A stretch of 64,000 nucleotides of DNA from assembly GCF_001428825.1 (NCBI RefSeq), contig NZ_LMIT01000011.1, positions 161,588 to 225,587 on the forward strand. Direction: 5' to 3'. The notes below the pieces were generated by a model, which worked only from the letters and a program-made list of their open reading frames with translations, made no database searches and was not told where the DNA came from. This DNA comes from Nocardioides sp. Root240. GTDB lineage: Bacteria; Actinomycetota; Actinomycetes; Propionibacteriales; Nocardioidaceae. The translations under genes and the position numbers were made by a program. Positions 46,445 to 55,009 of the stretch are shown here, one piece after another (within the stretch, counting starts at the first letter, position 1; the number at the start of each line of letters is the position of its first letter).

Positions 46445-47425
46445 GTGCAGCACCGGCAGACCCTGGAGCTGGCCCCCGGGCCACGCAGCGTGCATGACGC
46501 GCGCCGCTGGGTCGTCGCCACCTGCCGCGAGATCGGCCGGGATGATCTCGTCGACTGCGCCGAGCTGGCCATCTCCGAGCTGGTCACCAACGCCGTCCTC
46601 CACGGTGAGCCGCCGGTCCGGATGCAGCTCAGCGGTACGACCGACCACCCCCGCTTCGAGGTCCACGACGGGTCGACGATCCCGCCGCAGCCCTCGACGC
46701 AGGCGGGCGGCTTCGACCTCGACGCCTTCGACCTGGACGCCTTCGACGCCCTCGACGAGGAGCAGCTGCTGACTTTGACCACGGTCGGTCGCGGGCTCGA
46801 CATCGTCTCCCGCGCCTCGATCGCCTGGGGCGCCGAGATCGACGACGAGGGCAAGGCGGTCTGGTTCGAGCCGGCCGACGAGCTCTCCGAGGTCGAGGGC
46901 ACCCCGATCCAGCTGACCTACAGCCACAGCCCCTTCGCCGAGGACCACACCCGCGTCGGCGAGGTCGCCGTCCAGATCAACGGCGTCCCCGTGGTCGCCT
47001 TCGGCCGCTTCCAGCGCCACTACCGCGACCTGCGTCGCGAGATCCGCCTGCTCGCCCTCGCCCACGAGGACGACTACCCCCTGGCCAAGGTCCTCTCCGA
47101 GCACTTCGACGCGCTCGAGCGGCCGCTGCGCTCCAACATGGGTCGCGAGCAGGTCGACGAGGCCCACGGCGAGGGCCGCACGTCGGTCGACCTGCGGCTG
47201 CGGATGCCCCGGGAGAGCGCCCGGCAGATCGGTGGGCTGATCGACCTGCTCGACGCCGCCGACGACTTCAGCCGCGCCCAGCGGCTGCTGACCGCGCCGC
47301 GGCTGCCCGACCAGCGGGCCTTCCAGATCTGGTTCCTCGGCGAGTTCCGGCGCCAGGCTGCCGGCGCGCCACCCGTCGCCTGGCAGGGCGGCGCCGGGTC
47401 CGGCGCACCGTCCCGCGCCCTCTGA
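46445..47425 (+). CDS. anti-sigma-type histidine-kinase-like ATPase with extra C-terminal domain
   Basis: A 326-residue protein. Residues 1-135 are a HATPase_c_2 domain like RsbW/SpoIIAB: N-box ELAISELVTNAVLHG, Asp-containing FEVHDGS and G-box GRGLDIVSRAS. Between them an insertion repeats FDLDAF (about 90-103). Residues 150-326 form a helical domain I do not recognise. GTG 46445 follows GGAAGG by 7 nt; upstream in-frame starts overlap the promoter. It may bind a sigma factor or an anti-anti-sigma factor. Confidence 0.75.
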   Translation: MQHRQTLELAPGPRSVHDARRWVVATCREIGRDDLVDCAELAISELVTNAVLHGEPPVRMQLSGTTDHPRFEVHDGSTIPPQPSTQAGGFDLDAFDLDAFDALDEEQLLTLTTVGRGLDIVSRASIAWGAEIDDEGKAVWFEPADELSEVEGTPIQLTYSHSPFAEDHTRVGEVAVQINGVPVVAFGRFQRHYRDLRREIRLLALAHEDDYPLAKVLSEHFDALERPLRSNMGREQVDEAHGEGRTSVDLRLRMPRESARQIGGLIDLLDAADDFSRAQRLLTAPRLPDQRAFQIWFLGEFRRQAAGAPPVAWQGGAGSGAPSRAL

Positions 47426-47462
47426 CCAGCAACGCCAGGGCGTGTCGCCCTAGCATCGCTGC

Positions 47463-47855
47463 ATGACCCCGGCACCGCGGCACCTCCTCGCCGTGGCCGC
47501 CGGCGGCGCGGTCGGGTCCGTCCTGAGGTACGCCGCCGGGCACGCCGTCCCCGACGGCTCGGGCTTCCCGTGGACGACCTTCACGATCAACGTGGCCGGC
47601 TCGGCGCTGCTCGCCGGGCTCCTGCTGCTCCCCCTCGTCCGGCGCTCGTCGGTCGTCGCCGCTGGCCTCGGGCCCGGCGTCCTCGGGGGGTTCACGACCT
47701 TCTCGGCGACGTCCGAACAGGCCCGGGCACTGCTCGCCGACGGGCGCACGGGGCTCGCCGGCGCCTACGTGGTCGGCACCCTCGCCGTGGGCCTGGTCGC
47801 CGTCGTCGCGGTCGGCGCTCTCGCGCCGACCCTCCCCGCGGAGGACGAGCTGTGA
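47463..47855 (+). CDS. crcB: CrcB/Fluc fluoride channel subunit 1
   Basis: A 130-residue four-helix membrane protein exporting fluoride. GGAVGSVLRY, TFTINVAGS with the conserved Asn, and GGFTTFSATS (the channel Phe box motif) are intact. In many Gram-positive bacteria two different subunits form a heterodimer, and a second gene overlaps here by 4 nt. Confidence 0.92.
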   Translation: MTPAPRHLLAVAAGGAVGSVLRYAAGHAVPDGSGFPWTTFTINVAGSALLAGLLLLPLVRRSSVVAAGLGPGVLGGFTTFSATSEQARALLADGRTGLAGAYVVGTLAVGLVAVVAVGALAPTLPAEDEL

Positions 47856-48193
47856 GCGACCTCAGGGAGCTGCTGATGGTCGCGCTCGGCGGCGGACTGG
47901 GGGCCCTGCTGCGCTACACCCTCGGCCACCGGTACGACGACCGGTGGCACCACGGCACGCTCGCCGCCAACACGCTCGCGAGCCTGGTCCTCGGGGCCTG
48001 CGCCGGCTGGGCCCTCGACGGTTCGGCCCTCGCGCTGGCCGGCACCGGGTTCTGCGGCGGCCTCTCGACGTACTCCTCGCTGATGGTGCAGACCCGCGAC
48101 CTGGGCCCGCGGCGCGGCGCGGTCTACCTGGTCACCACGATCGCGCTCGGCCTCGCAGCCGCGGCGCTCGGCTTCGCGGTGGCCCAGCCCTGA
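47852..48193 (+). CDS. crcB: CrcB/Fluc fluoride channel subunit 2
   Basis: A 113-residue partner of the preceding subunit. It has GGGLGALLRY, LAANTLASLVLG and GGLSTYSSLMV. Its GTG start overlaps the first gene's stop (GTGA), so the pair is translated together and likely forms the antiparallel heterodimer. No fluoride riboswitch was seen in the 37 nt before the first gene. Confidence 0.92.
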   Translation: MSDLRELLMVALGGGLGALLRYTLGHRYDDRWHHGTLAANTLASLVLGACAGWALDGSALALAGTGFCGGLSTYSSLMVQTRDLGPRRGAVYLVTTIALGLAAAALGFAVAQP

Positions 48194-48203
48194 TCCACCG
48201 GGC

Positions 48204-48560
48204 TCAGGCGTAGCCGAGCTCGTGCAGGCGGTCGTCGTCGATCCCGAAGTGGTGGGCGACCTCGTGGACGACGGTGATCCGGATCTCCTCGGCGAGCTCC
48301 TCGACGTCCTCGCACATGTCGAGCAGCGGGCCGCGGAACAGGAAGATCCGGTCGGGGAGCTGGGGCAGCAGGCCACCGTCGCGCTCGGTGAGCGCGACGC
48401 CGTCGTACAGGCCGAGGAGGTCGTCGGGCTCGTCGTCCGGCGGCTCCTGCTCGACGAGCACCACGACGTTGTGGACCAGCCGGGCCAGCTCCTCGGGGAT
48501 CTCGTCGAGGGCGGTGTCGACGAGGGCGTCGAACTCCTCGGGACTCATGTCGACGGGCAC
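48204..48560 (-). CDS. zincin-like metallopeptidase (PF06262 type)
   Basis: A 118-residue predicted zinc peptidase. The HExxH motif lies in VVHEVAHHFGIDDDRLHELG near the C-terminus. The start segment MSPEEFDALVDTALDEIPEE followed by LARLVHNVVVLVEQEP is typical of this small actinobacterial family. The start is GTG 48560 or the ATG at 48548. Biological role unknown. Confidence 0.8.
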   Translation of the reverse strand: MPVDMSPEEFDALVDTALDEIPEELARLVHNVVVLVEQEPPDDEPDDLLGLYDGVALTERDGGLLPQLPDRIFLFRGPLLDMCEDVEELAEEIRITVVHEVAHHFGIDDDRLHELGYA

Positions 48561-48627
48561 GCGGTCATTGTGTCCGAGCCGGCCAATGCTGCACGAACCG
48601 CTGGCAGATTCTGACAAGATTCGGTGC

Positions 48628-49056
48628 ATGTCCCACTACCCCGACCCCTCGTTCGCCCCTCCCCAGGCCCTGTCGCCCCTCGGCCTGCCGGACGGCGTCG
48701 TCATCGCCTCGCGCGGGCGGCGCATCGGCGCCTACTTCCTCGCCATCCCGCTCGCCGTCGTGACCCTCGGCATCGGCTACGTCATCTGGGGAGCCATCGC
48801 ATGGGGCAAGGGCACCAGCCCGGCCCTCCAGGTGCTCGGCATGCGCGCCTGGAAGGAGGACCGCCGAGCGGTCGCGACCTGGGGCGGCATGGCCCAGCGC
48901 AACATCCTCGACTACCTGGTGCTGAGCGTGACGTGCGGCATCGCGAGCATCGTCTCGTTCATCATGTTCCTCAGCGACGAGCCCCGCCAGCGCACCCTGG
49001 CCGACCGGATGGGCGGCACCGTCATCGTCCACGACCCGAACAAGCGCCTGGGCTGA
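48628..49056 (+). CDS. RDD-family membrane protein
   Basis: A 142-residue protein. RGRRIGAYFLAIPLAVV opens the first helix, with a further helix to about residue 65 and another at about 95-115. KGTSPALQVLGMRAW and TLADRMGGTVIV are the other conserved parts. The family's Arg-Asp-Asp is not strictly present, as in the divergent RDD group of actinobacteria. Function unknown. A terminator follows. Confidence 0.75.
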   Translation: MSHYPDPSFAPPQALSPLGLPDGVVIASRGRRIGAYFLAIPLAVVTLGIGYVIWGAIAWGKGTSPALQVLGMRAWKEDRRAVATWGGMAQRNILDYLVLSVTCGIASIVSFIMFLSDEPRQRTLADRMGGTVIVHDPNKRLG

Positions 49057-49083
49057 GCCAGCCCCTGACCCGAGGAAAAAGCA

Positions 49084-49115
49084 GAGAACCGCTCCGGTGA
49101 TCCGGAGCGGTTCTC
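49084..49115. terminator. terminator hairpin
   Basis: A perfect 14-bp stem (49084-49097 with 49102-49115), TGAT loop, followed on the plus strand by CTCATCTT. It ends the RDD gene and also lies just past the 3' end of tRNA-Asp on the other strand. Confidence 0.8.
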
Positions 49116-49124
49116 CTCATCTTG

Positions 49125-49198
49125 CGACCCCGACGGGACTCGAACCCGCGGCCTCCGCCGTGACAGGGCGGCGCGCTAACCAACTGCGCTACGGGGCC
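49125..49198 (-). tRNA. tRNA-Asp (anticodon GTC)
   Basis: 74-nt cloverleaf: GGCCCCG pairs with CGGGGTC (one G-U), D-arm AGCGCAGTTGGTTAGCGC, anticodon loop CTGTCAC, T-loop TTCGAGT. CCA is not encoded. Confidence 0.96.
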
Positions 49199-49304
49199 TC
49201 GTTGCTCCCACCGCGCGGTCTCGGACCTCGTGGTGAAGCGGATGGAACTCTAACCCATGGCCGTCCGCGGCTCCCAATCGGGAACGCACTGCCGGCACGA
49301 GCCG

Positions 49305-49377
49305 TACCCCCAACCGGATTCGAACCGGCGTAGCCGCCGTGAAAGGGCGGAGTCCTGGGCCGCTAGACGATGGGGGC
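49305..49377 (-). tRNA. tRNA-Glu (anticodon TTC)
   Basis: 73-nt cloverleaf: GCCCCCA pairs with TGGGGGT, anticodon loop CTTTCAC, T-loop TTCGAAT, D-arm CGTCTAGCGGCCCAGGAC typical of tRNA-Glu. It lies upstream of tRNA-Asp on the same strand. Confidence 0.96.
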
Positions 49378-49500
49378 CCACCGCCGCCGGACGAGGCCTG
49401 CGACGGCCGGGCAAGCATAGTGCGGGAGCAGTGCCGCACGCCCATCCTCGCTCCCGCTTTCGTGAGATCCCCGTCGCTCCGGTAAGGTGTGCGACTGCCC

Positions 49501-49574
49501 GGCCAGGTAGCTCAGTTGGTACGAGCGACCGACTGAAAATCGGTAGGTCGGCGGTTCGACCCCGCCCCTGGCCA
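49501..49574 (+). tRNA. tRNA-Phe (anticodon GAA)
   Basis: 74-nt cloverleaf: GGCCAGG pairs with CCTGGCC, D-arm AGCTCAGTTGGTACGAGC, anticodon loop CTGAAAA, T-loop TTCGACC. Divergent from tRNA-Glu with 123 nt between, where both promoters must lie. Confidence 0.95.
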
Positions 49575-49581
49575 CGCGCAA

Positions 49582-49615
49582 CGAGAGGCCCCGCAGCATG
49601 CTGCGGGGCCTCTCG
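49582..49615. terminator. terminator hairpin after tRNA-Phe
   Basis: A 16-bp perfect stem closing on an AT centre (49582-49597 with 49600-49615), followed by CCTTTCC. It serves tRNA-Phe and, from the other side, the secreted protein gene whose stop is at 49637. Confidence 0.8.
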
Positions 49616-49636
49616 CCTTTCCACCACCGGGGGGAG

Positions 49637-52219
49637 CTAGTACCTGCGGACCGCCGCGGTGACGCCCCGCGGGTTGCGCAGGGTGAGCACGTCGTGCCGG
49701 TCGCCCAGGCGGGCCACGCGTCCCACGTACACGCGCACGCTCGCGCCGGGCACCAGGGTGCGGGTCGGGAGGCGCAGGACGAACCCGGCACGGGTCCGGA
49801 CGGTCCAGCCCCTGAGGCCGATCGCCACCTTGCCGGTGTTGCGGACCTGGACCCACTCCCGGCCGGTCGCGCGGTGCGCGACCAGCGCGGCGGCCTGCCA
49901 CCCGATCGTCGCGGTGGCCGACGTGCGGCCCAGGCGGCCGTCGTACGACGGCAGGACGACGCGGTAGCGGGCCGAACGGCTCGTCGTGCTGGCGACGCTG
50001 AACAGGTAGGGCACGCTCGCGCCCGTGGTCAGGGTGCGACGGGCGATCGTGGTCCACGTGCTGCCGTCGAGGCGCTGCAGCTGCAGCGGGGCGCCCGCCG
50101 ACGCCGGCGTGACCTTGCCGGACAGCGTCACCTTGCCCCGAACCGACTGCACGGACGTCGCCGGACCCAGCGTGACGCTCGGGGCGGGCGCAGCCTGGAC
50201 GGTGAGGTCGACGGTCGCCTCGACCGCCGGGGACAAGCCATCGGTGACGGAGTAGACGAAGGCGTCGGCGCCGAGGTGCCCGCCGGGTCGGTAGACGCAG
50301 GCGCCGTCGGCCTCGCAGGCCAGCGTGCCGTGCTGCGGCGGGGTCACCACCGCGTAGGTCAGCGGGTCGCCGTCGGCGTCGAGGTCGTTGGCGGCGAGGT
50401 CGAGGGCGAGCGGCTGGTGGGCGACGGCGTCGAGCTGCTCCCCCAGCACGTCGGGCGCGTGGTTCGCCCCCGACCACTCCTCGACCAGGCGCTGGCCACC
50501 AGCAAACACCTCGGGATCGCGGTCGTAGCGGATCTGCACCTCGTACTGGTCGGTCGGCGCGTCCGGCTGCAACTGCACGGCGGCGACGCCCGCCCCGTTG
50601 ACGGCGAAGCTGCCGACCTCGAAGCAGCACATCCCCTGGCGGTAGTCGCCCACCGCGACCGTGACGCTGCCGGTCGTCGCATAGGCACCGGACAAGCGCT
50701 TGAGGCGCACGGAGACGGTGTTGAGCCGGTCGGCGTACAGGTGCGCCGGCCAGGTGACCTCGAGGGTCTGCACGGGGTCGAGGTCGAACCAGCGGGACTC
50801 GATCTCGAGCGGCAGCGCGCCGGCGGCGTCGACCATGGCCTGGAAGGTCCACTGGCCCGTGGTGGGCGGGTGGAACTGGATGGTCGCGACGCCCGTCTCG
50901 GCGGTGGTCGCGGTCGCGAGCTGGGTGAGGGCGGCGTTGCCCATCGCGCCGCGCAGCCGGACCAGCGTTCCGGGCTGGAGGTCGCCGAAGCTGTCGCTCA
51001 CCGCGATGGTGAAGGTCAGCTGACCGGTGGGGCCCTGGGTGATCGCGTTGAGGCCGCCGGACAGCACCGGCACGTCCGGCTGTACGTCGAGCCACGCGAT
51101 CGCGCTCGCGTAGCCGCCGTTTCCGTCGGTGACGCGGTAGCGGAACTGGTCGGGACCGGTGTAGCCCTCGTCGGGCGTGTAGCTGCAGCTCGCCGGCACG
51201 CAGACGACCGCGCCGTGCGCGGGCTGCTCGGCCGGGTCGACCATCTGGAGCTGGTCGCCGTCAGGATCGAAGGCGTACTGGTCATCGAGCGACGGCAGCT
51301 GGTTGGCACCACCGGCGAAGACGACCAGCGGCTGCTGCTCGTCGCCCGCGTCGCCCGCGACCGGGAGCTGGTTGTGCGGCGACGCGCAGCCCTCCGGGTC
51401 GGCCCACGTGTGCAGGTCGTCCAGCAGCACCCCGGTGTCGCGCAGCCCGTTGTAGGGCTCCCCGGCCTGGGTGACGCCGTCGAAGACCGACAGACGGATC
51501 GTGTGGCTGCCGGGCGTGACGCCCACGACGGCCTGCTGCACCGGCGTGCGGCCCGCGTAGGTCAGGTCGGCCGCCGGTGCTGCACTGTCACGCCACGGCG
51601 AGTCGGCCAGCAGCGGCCCGCCGGCGAAGGTGTCGCCACCCTGGAACTGGAGCCAACCGCCGAACCCCGGATCCGACAGCCGCCAGTCGTCGCCGTCGAT
51701 GGTGGCGACGAGGCCGTCGAAGCGCGGTGGGTTCGTCTGCCCGAACTCGTCGGAGCCCACGACGTAGTCGAAGCCGAGGCAGTTGTCGGTGGTCGGCACG
51801 TCGACCGTGATCCGGTACGTCGACCGGTCCTCCACGGGGCCGTGCGGACCGCTGTCCGGCTCCGCCGTCGCCTGGCCCAGCGCGACACCGCCGGGCGTGA
51901 CGGCCTCCTGGCCGGTCGCCTGCGCCGCCGAGCCGGTGGTCATCACCGCCACGTCACCGTCGCGGCCCGGGAAGTCGGTGGCCGGCGCCCAGGCCGCGGC
52001 GTGCGCGGCCGCGGCGGCACAGAGGTCCCAGCCGGCGTCGGTGACCAGGCCAGCGGGCGCGTCGAGCGCGGGCACCAGGTCCGGGCAGGCGGGCGCGGGA
52101 TCCCCCTCGGCGTACGCCGGCGGCACCGCCACGAGGACCGCGACCGCGGAGACGACGAGGGCAGCGAGGGATCGACCGGGCACGGGGGCACTCTCGGTCA
52201 CGACGACCCTGCGGCGCAT
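49637..52219 (-). CDS. large secreted multi-domain protein (anchor-L-like, cadherin/Ig-like repeats, lamin-tail-like end)
   Basis: An 860-residue exported protein. A signal peptide (Arg-rich start, hydrophobic core about 17-33, AYA-E cleavage site) precedes a domain around 65-275 with NCLGFDYVVGSDEFGQTNPP and FDGLVATIDG, resembling the choice-of-anchor-L family. Ig/cadherin-like modules follow, with DPDGDQLQMVDP and DADGDPLTYAVV, each followed by a GxDxFxYxVTDG strand. The last 80 residues (REWVQVRNTGKVAIGLRGWT) resemble a lamin-tail domain. No LPxTG or membrane anchor is seen at the end. Probably a surface or matrix adhesin. Confidence 0.75.
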   Translation of the reverse strand: MRRRVVVTESAPVPGRSLAALVVSAVAVLVAVPPAYAEGDPAPACPDLVPALDAPAGLVTDAGWDLCAAAAAHAAAWAPATDFPGRDGDVAVMTTGSAAQATGQEAVTPGGVALGQATAEPDSGPHGPVEDRSTYRITVDVPTTDNCLGFDYVVGSDEFGQTNPPRFDGLVATIDGDDWRLSDPGFGGWLQFQGGDTFAGGPLLADSPWRDSAAPAADLTYAGRTPVQQAVVGVTPGSHTIRLSVFDGVTQAGEPYNGLRDTGVLLDDLHTWADPEGCASPHNQLPVAGDAGDEQQPLVVFAGGANQLPSLDDQYAFDPDGDQLQMVDPAEQPAHGAVVCVPASCSYTPDEGYTGPDQFRYRVTDGNGGYASAIAWLDVQPDVPVLSGGLNAITQGPTGQLTFTIAVSDSFGDLQPGTLVRLRGAMGNAALTQLATATTAETGVATIQFHPPTTGQWTFQAMVDAAGALPLEIESRWFDLDPVQTLEVTWPAHLYADRLNTVSVRLKRLSGAYATTGSVTVAVGDYRQGMCCFEVGSFAVNGAGVAAVQLQPDAPTDQYEVQIRYDRDPEVFAGGQRLVEEWSGANHAPDVLGEQLDAVAHQPLALDLAANDLDADGDPLTYAVVTPPQHGTLACEADGACVYRPGGHLGADAFVYSVTDGLSPAVEATVDLTVQAAPAPSVTLGPATSVQSVRGKVTLSGKVTPASAGAPLQLQRLDGSTWTTIARRTLTTGASVPYLFSVASTTSRSARYRVVLPSYDGRLGRTSATATIGWQAAALVAHRATGREWVQVRNTGKVAIGLRGWTVRTRAGFVLRLPTRTLVPGASVRVYVGRVARLGDRHDVLTLRNPRGVTAAVRRY

Positions 52220-52246
52220 CAGGGCCCGACCCCAACAACTCGCCGC

Positions 52247-53149
52247 TCAGGCGTCGCGCACGCACCGGAAGCCGAGGTGGCCCGTGCTGCTCGTGAGCGC
52301 CTGGCCCTGGCGCGCGGCGGGCCGGTAGCGGCGGCAGTACGACGGCGCACACAGGTGCGAGCCGCCCTTCGTCACGCCGCGGGCGTCCTCGTCGGCCGGC
52401 CGGCTCGGCGCGCAGCAGCTCGCGACCAGCTCGAGCGGCGCCGGTCCGTGGTCGTCGGTCCACGGCGACGCCGTCCACTCCCAGACGTTGCCGATCATGT
52501 CGACGAGGCCGTAGCCGTTCGGGCGGAAGGAGCCGACGGGCGTCGTACCGGCCCCCTTGGGGTCGTCGTGACGCCACGGGAAGTCGCCGTGGAAGGTGTT
52601 GGCCATCGGCCGGCCGCGCGGGAGCAGCTCCTCCCCCCACGGATACGTCGACAGCGCGCCGCCGCGCGCGGCGTGCTCCCACTCCGGCTCGGTCGCCAGC
52701 CGCTTGCCCGCCCAGGCGGCGTACGCCTCGGCATCGGAGCGGGCGACGTGGACGACCGGGTGCTTGTCGCGGCCGGACAGGTCGGTGCCGGGGCCACCGG
52801 GGTGGCGCCAGTCGGCGCCGGGCAGCCACGCCCACCAGCGCCGCCAGTCGTCGAGCGGGACCGGGCCGGGCGGCGGGGCGAAGACGAGCGACCCGGGGAC
52901 CAGGTCCTCCGCACGCTCGCCCGGCGCCGGCGGCGGGGGCAGCTCGGCGACGGTGACGTGGCCGGTGTCGGCGACGAAGCGGCGGAACTCGGCGTTGGTC
53001 ACCGGGTGCTCGTCGACCCACAGGTCGCGGACCTCGACCGGGCGGACCGGGCGCTCCTCCGGGTAGTGGTCCTCACTGCCGATCGTCGTCGCGCCGCCGC
53101 GGACCAGCAGGCCCCGCGCCGTCCTCATGGCCGTCTCGACCCGTCCCAT
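52247..53149 (-). CDS. formylglycine-generating enzyme (sulfatase maturase)
   Basis: A 300-residue FGE/SUMF1-fold enzyme that oxidises the active-site Cys of sulfatases to formylglycine using O2 and copper. Cys267 and Cys272 ([18 protein letters not shown]) are the catalytic pair, and [24 protein letters not shown] and GHLGFRCV are the other family landmarks. ATG 53149 follows GAGAGG by 10 nt. It is divergent, 80 nt away, from a sulfatase with the target motif, so the two form a working pair. Confidence 0.92.
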   Translation of the reverse strand: MGRVETAMRTARGLLVRGGATTIGSEDHYPEERPVRPVEVRDLWVDEHPVTNAEFRRFVADTGHVTVAELPPPPAPGERAEDLVPGSLVFAPPPGPVPLDDWRRWWAWLPGADWRHPGGPGTDLSGRDKHPVVHVARSDAEAYAAWAGKRLATEPEWEHAARGGALSTYPWGEELLPRGRPMANTFHGDFPWRHDDPKGAGTTPVGSFRPNGYGLVDMIGNVWEWTASPWTDDHGPAPLELVASCCAPSRPADEDARGVTKGGSHLCAPSYCRRYRPAARQGQALTSSTGHLGFRCVRDA

Positions 53150-53229
53150 CGATGGACACCTCTCCGTGCTCCCCCAGGTTCTATCCATATTATCCAGACT
53201 GTCTCACTCGACTATCTCAGGAGAACCAC

Positions 53230-54642
53230 ATGCCGGACCCGTCCGCCCGCCCCTCCGGTCTCTCGCGCCGCGGCCTCGCCGGTGCTGCCGTCGGCGCCGT
53301 GGGCGCCGCTGCGCTGGTCGGCACCACCGCCGAGACCGCCCGCGCCGAGCAGCCGTTCCGGGCGATCGCCCGCAAGGGCCGGCGCCCGCGCCCCAACCTG
53401 CTCGTGATCCTCGCCGACGACCTCGGCGCCGCCGACCTGAGCAGCTACGGCTCCCCGAACATCAAGACCCCGAACCTCGACCGGCTGGCGGCGTCCGGTG
53501 TCCGCTTCACGCAGGGCTACTCCGCCGGCGCAGTCTGCTCGCCGACCCGGATCGCGCTCTACACCGGCCGCCACCCCGGCCGCATCCCCGGCGGCCTCCA
53601 GGAGCCGATCGGCCAGGCCGGGCCGGCCAACGGCATCCCGCCGGAGCACCCGACGCTCGCGTCGCTGCTGAAGCAGTCGGGCTACTCCACCCACATGGTC
53701 GGCAAGTGGCACGGTGGCTTCCTGCCATGGTTCTCGCCGCTCAAGTCCGGCTGGGACACCTTCTACGGCAACTACTCCGGCGGCATCGACTACTTCAGCA
53801 AGTGGTCGAGCGGGGGCTACGACCTGTGGGAGGGCGAGCAGCAGGTCGAGGACCCGCGCTACTACACCGACATCATCACCGAGAAGGCGATCGGCGTCCT
53901 GCGCGACGTCCAGGACCAGAAGAAGCCCTGGCTGTTCAACCTCAACTTCACCTCCCCGCACTGGCCCTGGGAGGGGCCGGGCGACAAGGCGGTCAGCGAC
54001 GAGATCACCGCCAAGGTGAAGGCGGGCAACGGCCAGGCCCTCTTCCACTACGACGGCGGCTCGCTCGACAAGTACGTCGAGATGGTCGAGAACCTCGACC
54101 GCTCGATCGGCAAGGTGCTCGCCGAGCTCGAGCGCACCGGCCAGGACAAGGACACGCTCATCCTGTTCGCCAGCGACAACGGCGGCGAGCGGTTCAGCTA
54201 CAACTGGCCCTTCACCGGCAACAAGGCGGGTGTCAACGAGGGCGGCATCCGGGTGCCCGCGATCCTGTCCTGGCCCGGCCAGCTCGGGAAGCGGCAGGTC
54301 GACGACACCCCGGTCTCCACGACCGACTGGACCGCCACCTTCCTCGAGCTCGCCGGTGCCAGCCCCGATCCGTCGTACCCGCTCGACGGGACCAGCCTGG
54401 TGCCGCACCTGTTCGAGGGCGAGGACGTGCCGGAGCGGGACCTGTTCTGGCGGACCCGGTCCGGGCGCGCCCTGCGCCGGGGCGACCTGAAGTACGTCCG
54501 CCTCAACAACACCGACTACCTCTACGACCTCGGTGCCGACGTACGGGAGCAGGCCAACCTCGCGGCGAAGCGGCCGGCCGACCTGGCCGAGCTGCGCAGC
54601 GCCTGGGAGGCCGTGAACGCGACCCTGCTGGCCTACGCCTGA
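53230..54642 (+). CDS. Tat-exported type I sulfatase
   Basis: A 470-residue arylsulfatase-family enzyme. A Tat signal (LSRRGLAGAA, then an Ala-rich core to TARA) precedes the catalytic domain. Asp63-Asp64 bind calcium, and Cys103 in CSPTRIALYTGRHPGR is the CxPxR residue converted to formylglycine. FASDNGG gives further metal ligands, and KWHGG the conserved Lys/His. It probably cleaves sulfate esters outside the cell. AGGAG at 53219-53223 supports the ATG at 53230. Substrate unknown; sulfur scavenging is possible. Confidence 0.9.
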   Translation: MPDPSARPSGLSRRGLAGAAVGAVGAAALVGTTAETARAEQPFRAIARKGRRPRPNLLVILADDLGAADLSSYGSPNIKTPNLDRLAASGVRFTQGYSAGAVCSPTRIALYTGRHPGRIPGGLQEPIGQAGPANGIPPEHPTLASLLKQSGYSTHMVGKWHGGFLPWFSPLKSGWDTFYGNYSGGIDYFSKWSSGGYDLWEGEQQVEDPRYYTDIITEKAIGVLRDVQDQKKPWLFNLNFTSPHWPWEGPGDKAVSDEITAKVKAGNGQALFHYDGGSLDKYVEMVENLDRSIGKVLAELERTGQDKDTLILFASDNGGERFSYNWPFTGNKAGVNEGGIRVPAILSWPGQLGKRQVDDTPVSTTDWTATFLELAGASPDPSYPLDGTSLVPHLFEGEDVPERDLFWRTRSGRALRRGDLKYVRLNNTDYLYDLGADVREQANLAAKRPADLAELRSAWEAVNATLLAYA

Positions 54643-54968
54643 GCGGCAGCAGGGCTGGCGCCCGCCCTGCGCAGTGCGGGGCGGGCGACCAGCGCGTAGA
54701 GCACCGTGCCGAGCAGGCCCAGCAGCACCATCAGCAGCACGTAGACCAGCTTGCTCTGGTCGGCCGCCTCCCACGTCGAGTCGGGGATGCGCAGCGCCTG
54801 GACGAGGACCGCCAGCCAGAGCACGAACAGCGCGACGATGACCAGACCGGCGAGCACGCCGCCCAGCACGACGGCGACCCCGAAGGCGTCTCCAGAGCGG
54901 TCGCCGCGCTCCTCGGCGGCGAGGACGACCGGGGCGGCGAGGAGCAGGGAGCTGGTCACGGACCGCAT
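54633..54968 (-). CDS. small membrane protein with PLDc_N-like segment
   Basis: A 111-residue protein with an N-terminal hydrophobic segment and two helices (about 31-57 and 74-95). The second part (DSTWEAADQSKLVYVLLMVL followed by LGLLGTVLYALVARP) resembles the PLDc_N short membrane module (phospholipase D-nuclease N-terminal). It overlaps the sulfatase end by 10 nt on the opposite strand. Function unknown. Confidence 0.65.
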   Translation of the reverse strand: MRSVTSSLLLAAPVVLAAEERGDRSGDAFGVAVVLGGVLAGLVIVALFVLWLAVLVQALRIPDSTWEAADQSKLVYVLLMVLLGLLGTVLYALVARPALRRAGASPAAAQA

Positions 54969-55009
54969 TCTGCTCTCAGCGCGACGCCGTGTCGCCCTCC
55001 TGACACGGG

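Noticed and set aside
47426..47462. Possible fluoride riboswitch before crcB
   Set aside because: Only 37 nt separate the genes and the conserved riboswitch core is not present.
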